38,920 bases of DNA from RUG11237 sp050874665 (GTDB lineage Bacteria; Bacillota; Clostridia; Lachnospirales; Lachnospiraceae): positions 1 through 38,920 of the forward strand of contig JBNMLC010000021.1 in NCBI GenBank assembly GCA_050874665.1. The letters run 5' to 3'. Positions 17,188 through 25,812 of this stretch are shown one piece after another. The position numbers and the translations under genes are program-made. Positions within the stretch are counted from its first letter, which is position 1; every line of letters begins with the position of its first letter. The notes under the pieces were generated by a model. The model saw nothing but the letters and a program-made list of their open reading frames with translations, searched no databases and was not told the origin of the DNA.

Positions 17188-17234
17188 AAAACAAAAGCAA
17201 CTTTATAGCTGTTTTCATTCTGCTATAAAGCTGC
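17188..17234 (-). terminator. Rho-independent terminator of leuS
   Basis: On the minus strand GCAGCTTTATAGC (17234-17222) pairs with GCTATAAAGTTGC (17209-17197), 13 pairs with one G-T, followed by TTTTGTTTT. Confidence 0.88.
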
Positions 17235-17260
17235 TTCATTTTTGATTACGATTATATTTT

Positions 17261-19672
17261 CTATTTCATAACAATATTGATAATTCTGCCCGGAACATAA
17301 ATTTCTTTTACGACATTACCGGTTAATTTGTCCGCAACTGCTTCTTTTCCTGCTGCAATTGCACTATCCTTATCAATATCCGCAGCCAGTGTAATAACCG
17401 TCTTTGTCTTTCCGTTAATCTGAACTGCAATTTCTTTTTCATCTTCCTGCATTGCCTCTTCACTATAATCAGGCCATCTGTTTTCATATACGCTTTCGCT
17501 ATGACCTAATGCTTCCCAGAGTTCTTCACATAAGTGCGGTGCAAATGGTGACATTAAAATAACCGCAGTCTCTAATGTTTCTTTATCGATGCCGCCATTT
17601 TTAGCCATTTCAATCATCTTATTGTTATATTCCATAAAACCACTGATTACTGTATTCAGGCTAAAGTTTTCTAATCTCTGGGTAATATCATATACCATTT
17701 TATGACGAATACGAATCATTTCCTTTGTAGCCACAATTCCCTTATCCTTATTGTCCATAACAAGATTCCAGAAACGATTGATAAAACGATATACACCATC
17801 GATTCCTCTGTCATCCCATTCAGCATCTAATTCTGGCGGTCCTACGAACATTTCGTACATTCTCAGAGAATCACAACCATAATCTCTTACCAAATCATCC
17901 GGGGATACTACATTTCCTTTCGATTTACTCATCTTAATACCATTTTTACCCGTAATCATACCCTGATTAAATAATTTAACAAATGGCTCATCGAAATCAA
18001 TGACACCTATGTCATGTAAAAATTTAGTATAGAATCTGGAATAAAGCAAGTGAAGTACTGCATGCTCTACACCACCAATATACATATCTACCGGAAGATT
18101 CTTATCTGCCTTTTCTCTTGAAACTAATTCCTCACTGTTTTTATTATCAATATATCTTAAGAAATACCATGAAGATCCTGCCCACTGAGGCATGGTATTT
18201 GTTTCACGTTTTGCCGGACTGCCACAGCAAGGACATGTTGTGTTTACCCAATCTTCAATATCCGCTAAAGGTGACTCTCCGGTTCCTGTCGGCTGATAAG
18301 ATTCTACTTCCGGTAAAAGTAAAGGCAACTGTTCTTCTGGTACCGGTACATTTCCACAAGCAGGGCAATGAATAATTGGAATTGGTTCACCCCAATAGCG
18401 TTGTCTGGAAAATACCCAGTCACGTAATTTATAATTCACTGTTTTCTTACCAATACCCATTTTTTCAATCATGAGTGGTGCTTCTTTTTTTAACACTGCA
18501 GATTCCATTCCGTTCCATTCTCCGGAATTTACCATTGTTCCAACCGCATCCGTATAAGCTTCTTCCATAGGTTCTATTACTTTTCCGTCTTTTGCTATTA
18601 CCTGAATAATCGGAATATCAAACTTCTTTGCGAAAGCGAAATCTCTATCATCATGAGCCGGCACACACATAATAGCCCCTGTACCATAATCAGCCAATAC
18701 ATAGTCAGATAACCAGATTGGAATTTTCTTACCATTGATTGGGTTGATTGCATAGCTGCCTGTAAAGACCCCGGTCTTTTCTTTGTCCTGCATTCTGTCT
18801 ACAGAAGAACGCATGGAGGACTGGTAAATATAATCTTCTACTGCTTTCTGTGTGTCCGGAGTAGCTAAGTCCTTTGCCATAGCATGTTCCGGTGCCAGTA
18901 CCATGAACGTAGCACCGTGAAGGGTATCCGGTCTTGTAGTGTATACTGTAATTTCTTTGTCTGTTTTGTCTACTTTAAAGTTTACCTCTGCACCATAGCT
19001 CTTGCCAATCCAGTCTGCCTGCATTTTTTTCACTTTTTCCGGCCAGTCCAGTTTATCTAAATCGTCTAACAGTCTATCTGCATATTTTGTGATTTTCAGC
19101 ATCCACTGGCGAAGATTTTTCTTTGTTACAGCCGTACCACAACGTTCGCAACAGCCATTGACTACTTCTTCATTTGCCAGTCCTGTTTTACAGGAAGGAC
19201 ACCAGTTAATTGGGAATTCTTTTTCATATGCCAATCCTTCTTTGAACATTTTCACAAAAATCCACTGTGTCCATTTATAAAACTCAGGATCTGTAGTATT
19301 TACTTCCATATCCCAGTCATATACAGCAGCAATTTCATTAATCTGACGTTTGATATTGGCAATATTATCCGCAGTTGATTTTCTTGGATGTGTTCCCATT
19401 TTAATTGCATAGTTTTCTGCCGGAAGTCCAAAGGCATCCCAGCCCATCGGATGAATTACATAGTGACCATGAAGCATTTTATATCTGCTCCATACATCAC
19501 TAATTACATAACCTCTCCAGTGACCTACATGAAGTCCGCTTCCTGATGGATACGGAAACATATCAAGACAATAGTATTTTGGTTTTTTGCCATCGTTTAC
19601 ATTAACAGGATGTTCCTCCCATTTTTTACGCCATTTCTGTTCTACTTCCCTATGATTATAAGGTGTTGCCAT
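17261..19672 (-). CDS. leuS: Leucyl-tRNA synthetase
   Basis: A class I synthetase of 803 residues that charges tRNA-Leu. It has the HIGH-type motif in PYPSGSGLHVGHWRGYV, a CP1 editing domain (TTRPDTLHGATFMVLAPEHAMA, VPAHDDRDFAFA), a ZN-1-like Cys cluster (CPSCKTGLANEEVVNGCCERC), the catalytic KMSKSKGNVVSPDDLV loop and the anticodon-binding C terminus. I start at the ATG at 19672; the ATG at 19687 contains the GGAGG ribosome site that serves the later start. Unlike many Firmicutes leuS genes it has no T-box: the promoter lies only about 60 bases upstream. A terminator follows 27 bases after the stop. Confidence 0.97.
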   Translation of the reverse strand: MATPYNHREVEQKWRKKWEEHPVNVNDGKKPKYYCLDMFPYPSGSGLHVGHWRGYVISDVWSRYKMLHGHYVIHPMGWDAFGLPAENYAIKMGTHPRKSTADNIANIKRQINEIAAVYDWDMEVNTTDPEFYKWTQWIFVKMFKEGLAYEKEFPINWCPSCKTGLANEEVVNGCCERCGTAVTKKNLRQWMLKITKYADRLLDDLDKLDWPEKVKKMQADWIGKSYGAEVNFKVDKTDKEITVYTTRPDTLHGATFMVLAPEHAMAKDLATPDTQKAVEDYIYQSSMRSSVDRMQDKEKTGVFTGSYAINPINGKKIPIWLSDYVLADYGTGAIMCVPAHDDRDFAFAKKFDIPIIQVIAKDGKVIEPMEEAYTDAVGTMVNSGEWNGMESAVLKKEAPLMIEKMGIGKKTVNYKLRDWVFSRQRYWGEPIPIIHCPACGNVPVPEEQLPLLLPEVESYQPTGTGESPLADIEDWVNTTCPCCGSPAKRETNTMPQWAGSSWYFLRYIDNKNSEELVSREKADKNLPVDMYIGGVEHAVLHLLYSRFYTKFLHDIGVIDFDEPFVKLFNQGMITGKNGIKMSKSKGNVVSPDDLVRDYGCDSLRMYEMFVGPPELDAEWDDRGIDGVYRFINRFWNLVMDNKDKGIVATKEMIRIRHKMVYDITQRLENFSLNTVISGFMEYNNKMIEMAKNGGIDKETLETAVILMSPFAPHLCEELWEALGHSESVYENRWPDYSEEAMQEDEKEIAVQINGKTKTVITLAADIDKDSAIAAGKEAVADKLTGNVVKEIYVPGRIINIVMK

Positions 19673-19728
19673 TTGTAATTCCTCCATTTTATGTTATGCT
19701 TTAAGCTCATGCTTATTTTCCTTTTAAA

Positions 19729-19756
19729 ATTTTATCATACGCTGTTCATTTGTCAA
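19729..19756 (-). promoter_or_regulatory. Sigma-A-type promoter of leuS
   Basis: On the minus strand TTGACA (19756-19751), 16 bases, TAAAAT (19734-19729). It begins only 10 bases after the stop codon of the upstream gene. Confidence 0.75.
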
Positions 19757-19765
19757 TAGATGAAC

Positions 19766-21376
19766 TTATTTAATTTGTAATACTTCGTTTACCGGAGAGG
19801 CTTTTGCGTAAGAAATTTTTATCATATCACCTTCCTTATATTTCAGAATATCCAGTACCGTTTCGTCTGACATATTAAAATCAAAAATTCCATCATTCCC
19901 ACTGATACAAACATAATAATGAGTGTTTCCTTCTATGACAATTGGTGCAATAGTCGTAATCTTTCCACTGATTTCCAGTGCATTTCCTACTTCTGCACTA
20001 CTGATTCCATTGGTATTCAATAAAGAAACATAAGACTTCTCACATTCTGCTACCGTATCACCAATGGCAACCCACTGATATTTTTGTACATTTACCATAG
20101 CATATTTTTTTACCAGTCCGGCATCATCTTTTAATGCCATAAAGTAGGTGGGCTCATTCGCAATATTCAATAATAACGGGAACGTCGCCCGATATCCTAA
20201 ATTTTGTACTTGTCCTTCTGCAGAACCCATAGCCGAATATTCGATAGCCCCTTCTACGGAATAGTACCTTGTTTCCATCGTTCTCTGATTCATCAAAACA
20301 AAGCCAACAATGGACTGGTCTGAATTGAGTGAAGTAATTCCTGTATACACCCAGACATCATCATCCAATGCAATATAATTATACCCCTCTGTGGTCTGCA
20401 AACAGTCCTTCTGCCCTAAAACACTGTTAAAGTAGCCATGCTTTAATGTTCCATAGTAGTCATAGAGCTGAACTAACAAATCCGCGGAATATACTCTGTC
20501 TACCCACTGCGGCACGTCGTCAATGTCATATTCCTTCGTTTCTCCGGTCTGTGCATTGCAAAGAATCACTTTTCCAATGGTCTGTCCACCAAACAGTCCA
20601 ATATTAAATTTCTTTACCGGACAAACCCAGTAAGGTGTTCCTTCTTCGTCAATTTCAAAGCTGATATTATCAAAGATATAGGTTGGATAGTGGAATCTTA
20701 AATGTCTGTATATATTTCTGTTAAAATATTCTGCTTCTGAATACTTTATCGGTTGAGCTAACTTAATGCATTCTGTATCCTGTGTCGCCATATCAATTTT
20801 AATATATGCCGGAATACCATTCGCATTATTCGTAAGCCATTTGATTGGACTTGCGTACGTTAATGGTGTTACTCGTACCGGTTCATCATTATAATTAATC
20901 TGTGTATAAAGATTACTTACTTCGAACTGTGATACATAATCCACCATACTTCCCATTTTACGATTGCCCAGTAATGTCGCTGAATCTTTATCTAATAGTG
21001 GAATCTGATTATAATTTACTTCCTTTATGTCTTCTGTAAACTTCTTTTCCTCTACGGTTAAGAGTTTCTGGTATTTTGATGCATTGACAATAGGAGAAGA
21101 CAAAATGCCTCCAATCATATAAAAAACTGCAAGAACCAGAGTGATGCCGGCTGCAATCTTTAACGGTATAGATTTCTTAATCGTCTTTTCTATCTTCTTT
21201 CCCCTTTGCACCGATAAAAGAAGAATTACGCACATTGCTATGATGCACAATACAAATAAAAATCCCCACATTCCTACGGAATGCATATTGATAGCCGGAA
21301 TGGTAATATAATAATAAATTCCTCCAATTATTATAAGTAAAGCCACTGCCAGCAAGTACCATTTTACTTTTTTCAT
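19766..21376 (-). CDS. Uncharacterised membrane protein, 536 residues
   Basis: Three N-terminal membrane segments (about 6-25, 35-55 and 73-93) are followed by a domain of roughly 440 residues that is probably extracytoplasmic. It contains PYWVCPVKKFNIGLFGGQTIGKVILCNAQTGE, DDVPQWVDRVYSADLLVQ and GFVLMNQRTMETRYYS-type beta-strand blocks that look like internally repeated PepSY-like units. The C-terminal tail (GNALEISGKITTIAPIVIEGNTHYYVC) resembles an OB-like strand set. I do not recognise a characterised family. I start at the third-codon ATG (21376), 8 bases after AGGAGG. It lies 21 bases after the secreted Fn3 gene and is probably cotranscribed with it, so the two may act together at the cell surface. 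Confidence 0.8.
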   Translation of the reverse strand: MKKVKWYLLAVALLIIIGGIYYYITIPAINMHSVGMWGFLFVLCIIAMCVILLLSVQRGKKIEKTIKKSIPLKIAAGITLVLAVFYMIGGILSSPIVNASKYQKLLTVEEKKFTEDIKEVNYNQIPLLDKDSATLLGNRKMGSMVDYVSQFEVSNLYTQINYNDEPVRVTPLTYASPIKWLTNNANGIPAYIKIDMATQDTECIKLAQPIKYSEAEYFNRNIYRHLRFHYPTYIFDNISFEIDEEGTPYWVCPVKKFNIGLFGGQTIGKVILCNAQTGETKEYDIDDVPQWVDRVYSADLLVQLYDYYGTLKHGYFNSVLGQKDCLQTTEGYNYIALDDDVWVYTGITSLNSDQSIVGFVLMNQRTMETRYYSVEGAIEYSAMGSAEGQVQNLGYRATFPLLLNIANEPTYFMALKDDAGLVKKYAMVNVQKYQWVAIGDTVAECEKSYVSLLNTNGISSAEVGNALEISGKITTIAPIVIEGNTHYYVCISGNDGIFDFNMSDETVLDILKYKEGDMIKISYAKASPVNEVLQIK

Positions 21377-21397
21377 TTTCATTTCCTCCTGTTTATA

Positions 21398-24300
21398 CTA
21401 TTTTATTTTTATACTTTTTTTCTTAGACCATTTAGAATATAGGGTAACTTTCTTTCCGTCGCCTTTTACAACTTGATATGTACGCATTCGTACATAATAC
21501 TTTTTATTTGCTTTTAGCTTTCTAATTCTAGTTGAAGTAATTTTCTTCTTTTGAACCTTACGTTTGCTACTCTTTTTAAAATTACTATCAACGGAACACT
21601 GAATTTCATACCCATTTATGTTGCCTGTGCCCTTTTTCCATTGTAATTGTATCCCCTTACACTCTCGCTTAAGCTTTGTGATTTGTGTTGTTTTTGGATA
21701 AATTTTAAAAGTCTTTTTAACCATTCCCCCGTATTGAGCTTCTCCCTTTACCGTCACAGTATAAATGCCTGCCTGTGTTCTTCCTCTGTCGTAACTTACG
21801 GTGTAGTCTTTTCCTGCTTCTAATTTTTCCCCTCTTTGATTTTTTACTGTGACAATAGGTGTTTTTATTTTTCCATCATAAGTATAGGTACTCTTTGAGA
21901 GGTATACATATTGAGGAGAAAGCATTTCTCTTTTTGTAGGTATTGTAGGTATTGATGTAGGAGCTTTTTCCTCTGGCAGTGTTGGCAGCACACTTGGAAC
22001 CTTTTCCACCGGTTTGGGTGATACCGTCGGACTTTGGGAAGGTAACGGCGACACCGTTGGCTCTTTTGAAGGCTCCGATGGACTTACCTCCTCCTCTGGC
22101 TTTACATACTTTGCTTTTGTGCTTATAGATTTTTCATCGGAAAATTCTCCCTCATATACCTCACTGTTCTTTTCTGCGTACGCTGCGATTTTAAAAACAT
22201 ATTTTGTATTCGCTTGCAAATTGTCTGCCAAATATTCCGTTTGTGATGTACTTCCAATTTTTATCCAAGTATCTTCTAAATAAGAGTATATGTCATACCA
22301 CATAGCTCCCGGAACCGGACTCCATGATAAGCTTACTGCCTTTTCTGTTGCAGTTGCATTGATTTCATATACCATATCCGGCAAAATTCTAAATGTTCTT
22401 TCTAGCGTTCCCGCATATCGGTTAATTCCTGTGATTACAATTTTACCTGTTCCTATTTCCGTATTGTCATGATAAGATACCAGATAATCCCGCCCAGCCT
22501 CAAGCGTACCATACCCACGCGTTACTCTGACGATAGGTTCTCTTACCTGAAATGGTACATAGATATACACGTCATCGTAATATTTAATTTCCGTATTATC
22601 CTCCTTCAGCAAGTAAGGAAGTTCTACACTGACACAAGCAGCCTCCTCACTACGCAGTTTGTCTTCTCCATAAGCACAGACGCGAAACATATATTCTCTT
22701 CCTTCCACCAGATTGTCAATGGTACAGCCTAGTTCCGTTGTTTCTAGTTCAACCCACTCGCTGGTATTTCCAATACTTTCAAACCAAGAAACGTTATAAC
22801 GTACAGCCCCTTTTACCGGTGTCCACGCTAACGAAACAGATGTAGGTTGAATTTCTTTCACCTCTATCACTGTGCTGTCTAACATTGTGGTGGTAGCCAC
22901 TTCAACATACTCACCATAATAGACTGTTCCATCTGCCTGTGTGTATGAACGGATTCTAAATCCGTATTCAGTGCAACTTTCTAACTGCCCTACTTCACAT
23001 TTGGCATCTGACAAAGTCTGAACTAATATCCAGTCTTCATCCTTTTTTTGCTCTATCTGATATCCTGTAACATGTTTTGGTTTTTCCCAATACAAGGTGA
23101 CACTGTTATTGGTTTTAGAATATACCCGAAAGGCTTCCGGCTTAGGGGGTCTGATAATATATGATTTTTCTACTTCTCCTGTAAAATACCCTTTTCCTTT
23201 TATGCTTACCTTTACTTTTCCTACCAAATCGGTTTCTGTATAAGTAACTGTATAATCGCTGTCTTTTTGTAAAATATAATCTCCATATGTTACTCTTTCC
23301 GGCATTTCATTACTGTCAATTTCAGAATAGATGCATTCCTTCTGGTCTAAAGTAACTGTACAATTATTCAAATCAATCGGTGAAAAGCAATAACTATCCA
23401 GCTTCTTCGTATCAATGCTATAAAACACAGGAGCATTCCTGTATGTAGTATACCATACCAGTCGGCCATCTGACGTATAGATCGGTTCGCAGTCTGATAA
23501 TCTTCCATAAATCGGTTCTGACACTTGTAAGACTTCCCCAGAAACAGATACTTTTGCAATTCTAAAAAATACAAGCTCCTTTTCACTATCCGCTTCCTCC
23601 CACAATACATATAAGGTATCCTCAGAAGCCTTTACCAGCTTTGGAACCCCCACGATAATACTTGATTCTTCCCCATAATTGGTAATCCACGTCTTTTCTG
23701 TAGCAGAAGAAAAATCTTTATTCGTTGATGTAACGTAAATATTTCTCACGCCAAACATACTTTCTTGTGTATCATCATATTCCACACAATTTCCTACGGA
23801 CACCAGAAAATCGTTAGCTAACGTAAATCCTCCCACAGACACGCCTGTTTCGTTTTGTCCGGACTCTCCTACCGGAATATTTACCACACACTTACAAATG
23901 CAGGAGTCAATAGACGCAAGCTTGCACTTGGTTACAACTACTGCTCTAGGTGCTCCATCGCCGTGATCTAATCGGTATAGATAGGTACCATCACTTACTA
24001 CAAACTGATTAAAGGAATGGCTTACATACCCTTCTGATACATTCATGATAATATAATAGTCCTGCGTAACTTCCATTGTTTCCGTATCCAGAACAAAAGT
24101 CATATTTGCTTGATGATTTTGCCCATCGCTTGCTTTATACATCTGATGGGCAGTGTGTATATAAAGACAACCTTTCGATTCCGTCATTCGAAGAGAACCT
24201 GAGGCAAAAGGGAGTCTGGTATTTGCTCCATAAACAGATGTTGAATCCAACCGGTTCCAGTCCTTATCATATTTCACTACGCGAAGAACCTCAACGTCAT

Positions 24301-24733
24301 CGCTCTCTTCTAGATTATTTTGCCCAAATACTAAAAAAGAATATTTTTCCCCGATATAACATCCTCCAAATATCGGTAATTCCATCTCTAACTCTTTTGT
24401 TGCTTTCCATTCAAAATTTTCAGAGTACTGTTCTACATAAACTTTTCCCTTAATTGCCTCAATTCTGCTGTACCCGGAAACCGAATTGCGTATCAGATAC
24501 GAATTCACAGTTGCACCACTGATATGATTATAAGACAACCTCTCATCTTCATCTATCCAATAATTGAAATTACGATAAAAATTTTGCACATTGACAGACG
24601 GCTGTCCGTCCTTCGATGGAATCATATAGGAAAAGATGGGTGCTGTTCCTCTGTCTTGTTTCCCTGCATAAACAGGTAGTACATTATGAATCAATAGTGC
24701 TAAGATCAGGACAATTGATATCGCTTTTTTCAT
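21398..24733 (-). CDS. Secreted multi-domain Fn3 protein, 1111 residues
   Basis: A signal peptide (MKKAISIVLILALLIHNVLPVYA, cleaved about residue 23) precedes a 430-residue N-terminal region that reads like a beta-propeller. Then come three copies of a bacterial Ig-like strand unit ending in [GK]xYxGxxxxxFxI (about 460-528, 710-785 and 940-1012) interleaved with four fibronectin type III domains (about 530-617, 618-705, 787-873 and 1015-1111). A Pro/Ser/Thr linker spans about 878-935. The C-terminal Fn3 is very Lys-rich. There is no LPXTG motif or membrane anchor; the basic end could bind teichoic acid or carbohydrate. Start chosen at 24733 with AAGGGGG 8 bases upstream. Ligand unknown; binding, not catalysis, is implied. 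Confidence 0.85.
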   Translation of the reverse strand: MKKAISIVLILALLIHNVLPVYAGKQDRGTAPIFSYMIPSKDGQPSVNVQNFYRNFNYWIDEDERLSYNHISGATVNSYLIRNSVSGYSRIEAIKGKVYVEQYSENFEWKATKELEMELPIFGGCYIGEKYSFLVFGQNNLEESDDVEVLRVVKYDKDWNRLDSTSVYGANTRLPFASGSLRMTESKGCLYIHTAHQMYKASDGQNHQANMTFVLDTETMEVTQDYYIIMNVSEGYVSHSFNQFVVSDGTYLYRLDHGDGAPRAVVVTKCKLASIDSCICKCVVNIPVGESGQNETGVSVGGFTLANDFLVSVGNCVEYDDTQESMFGVRNIYVTSTNKDFSSATEKTWITNYGEESSIIVGVPKLVKASEDTLYVLWEEADSEKELVFFRIAKVSVSGEVLQVSEPIYGRLSDCEPIYTSDGRLVWYTTYRNAPVFYSIDTKKLDSYCFSPIDLNNCTVTLDQKECIYSEIDSNEMPERVTYGDYILQKDSDYTVTYTETDLVGKVKVSIKGKGYFTGEVEKSYIIRPPKPEAFRVYSKTNNSVTLYWEKPKHVTGYQIEQKKDEDWILVQTLSDAKCEVGQLESCTEYGFRIRSYTQADGTVYYGEYVEVATTTMLDSTVIEVKEIQPTSVSLAWTPVKGAVRYNVSWFESIGNTSEWVELETTELGCTIDNLVEGREYMFRVCAYGEDKLRSEEAACVSVELPYLLKEDNTEIKYYDDVYIYVPFQVREPIVRVTRGYGTLEAGRDYLVSYHDNTEIGTGKIVITGINRYAGTLERTFRILPDMVYEINATATEKAVSLSWSPVPGAMWYDIYSYLEDTWIKIGSTSQTEYLADNLQANTKYVFKIAAYAEKNSEVYEGEFSDEKSISTKAKYVKPEEEVSPSEPSKEPTVSPLPSQSPTVSPKPVEKVPSVLPTLPEEKAPTSIPTIPTKREMLSPQYVYLSKSTYTYDGKIKTPIVTVKNQRGEKLEAGKDYTVSYDRGRTQAGIYTVTVKGEAQYGGMVKKTFKIYPKTTQITKLKRECKGIQLQWKKGTGNINGYEIQCSVDSNFKKSSKRKVQKKKITSTRIRKLKANKKYYVRMRTYQVVKGDGKKVTLYSKWSKKKSIKIK

Positions 24734-24758
24734 ATTATTTTCCCCCTTTGTTTCTTTC

Positions 24759-24787
24759 ATTTTATCATGTTTTGGGGTTCGTTACAA
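24759..24787 (-). promoter_or_regulatory. Promoter of the Fn3-membrane protein pair
   Basis: On the minus strand TTGTAA (24787-24782), 17 bases, TAAAAT (24764-24759). The -35 is imperfect. Confidence 0.55.
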
Positions 24788-24821
24788 TGTTAATATGCTA
24801 TGCATAACCTTATTTGATTTT

Positions 24822-24846
24822 CGCTTTAAAGCGTTACACTTTAAAG
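24822..24846. promoter_or_regulatory. Repeated CTTTAAAG palindromes between divergent promoters
   Basis: CGCTTTAAAGCG (24822-24833) is a perfect 12-base palindrome and its core CTTTAAAG recurs at 24839-24846, 15 bases later. The pair ends 10 bases before the tyrA -35 and lies 35 bases behind the Fn3 promoter. This is a plausible regulator site; the regulator is unknown. Confidence 0.4.
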
Positions 24847-24856
24847 CAGTAAAGTA

Positions 24857-24885
24857 TTGACAATCCCCATAATTTTCTTTACAAT
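24857..24885 (+). promoter_or_regulatory. Sigma-A-type promoter of tyrA-aroA
   Basis: TTGACA (24857-24862), 17 bases, TACAAT (24880-24885). The TTG that opens the longest tyrA frame is part of this -35, which argues for the downstream start. Confidence 0.8.
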
Positions 24886-24934
24886 GAGTTCTTGGGAACT
24901 TTTCCTATATTCTAACTTAAAGGAGCGAATTTTA

Positions 24935-25786
24935 ATGCTAAAGATTGGCTTTGTAGGTTTAGGATTGATTGGAGGCTCTTTGGCAAAGTCCATACGTCGT
25001 CATTATCCTGAAGCTATAATCAACGCCTTTGATATAAATAAGACTACACTTATGCAGGCCCACCAGGAGGGTATTATTAATACTGTTCTGACTGATATTT
25101 CAGATTTTGAACAAGCTTTTCAAAATTGTGATTATATCTTTTTATGTACTCCGGTAGAAAGCTTTCAGTCATTTCTGCCGGAATTAAAGAAGGTACTTAC
25201 GGATCATACCGTACTTACGGATGTCGGTAGTGTAAAGGGCTGTGTTCATGAGGAAATCGCACAGTTTGGTTTCAATCAATATTTTATCGGTGGACATCCT
25301 ATGGCCGGTTCTGAAAAATCAGGCTATGAGCACTCCTCAGACAGCATCATCGAACAATGTTTTTTTATACTGACACCTACACCTGAAACTGCTCCTGAGC
25401 GTTTAGAGGATTATTCTAAATTTGTGCAGTCAATCGGTGCAATTTCATTGGAGCTTTCACCGTCAGAACACGACCGGGTTGTAGCTGCTATCAGTCATCT
25501 GCCACACATCGTTGCTGCTTCTCTTGTGAATTTAGTATTTCAGACAGATGAACATGGTTATATGCGCTCTGTAGCTGCCGGAGGTTTCAAAGACATTACA
25601 AGAATCGCATCTTCCAATTCCAATATGTGGGCAAACATATGTTTATCTAATCAAAAAGCTGTATTAGAAATGCTGGATTTACTGATAGAAAATTTAACTA
25701 TCACGCGAAAACATCTGGCAAATAAAGAAGAAGATGCTTTGTATCATTTTTTTGCAAATGCCAGAGACTATCGTGACTCATTTTAA
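24935..25786 (+). CDS. tyrA: Prephenate dehydrogenase
   Basis: This 283-residue enzyme oxidatively decarboxylates prephenate to 4-hydroxyphenylpyruvate on the way to tyrosine. The NAD-binding Rossmann motif is GFVGLGLIGGSLAKSI at the N terminus. The TDVGSVKG block, the catalytic-region GGHPMAGSEKSGYEHS and the SHLPHIVAASLV helix are present. The C terminus ends soon after the dimerisation helices, so the extra ACT regulatory domain found in many Bacillus TyrA proteins is missing. The start at 24935 follows AAGGAG; an in-frame TTG at 24857 would include promoter sequence. It is cotranscribed with aroA, 26 bases downstream. Confidence 0.94.
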   Translation: MLKIGFVGLGLIGGSLAKSIRRHYPEAIINAFDINKTTLMQAHQEGIINTVLTDISDFEQAFQNCDYIFLCTPVESFQSFLPELKKVLTDHTVLTDVGSVKGCVHEEIAQFGFNQYFIGGHPMAGSEKSGYEHSSDSIIEQCFFILTPTPETAPERLEDYSKFVQSIGAISLELSPSEHDRVVAAISHLPHIVAASLVNLVFQTDEHGYMRSVAAGGFKDITRIASSNSNMWANICLSNQKAVLEMLDLLIENLTITRKHLANKEEDALYHFFANARDYRDSF

Positions 25787-25812
25787 ATATCATTTTATGG
25801 AGGAATTATGAA

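Noticed and set aside
19660..19718. Possible 22-codon leader peptide upstream of leuS
   Set aside because: It has no strong ribosome site, is not Leu-rich, and no attenuator hairpin follows.
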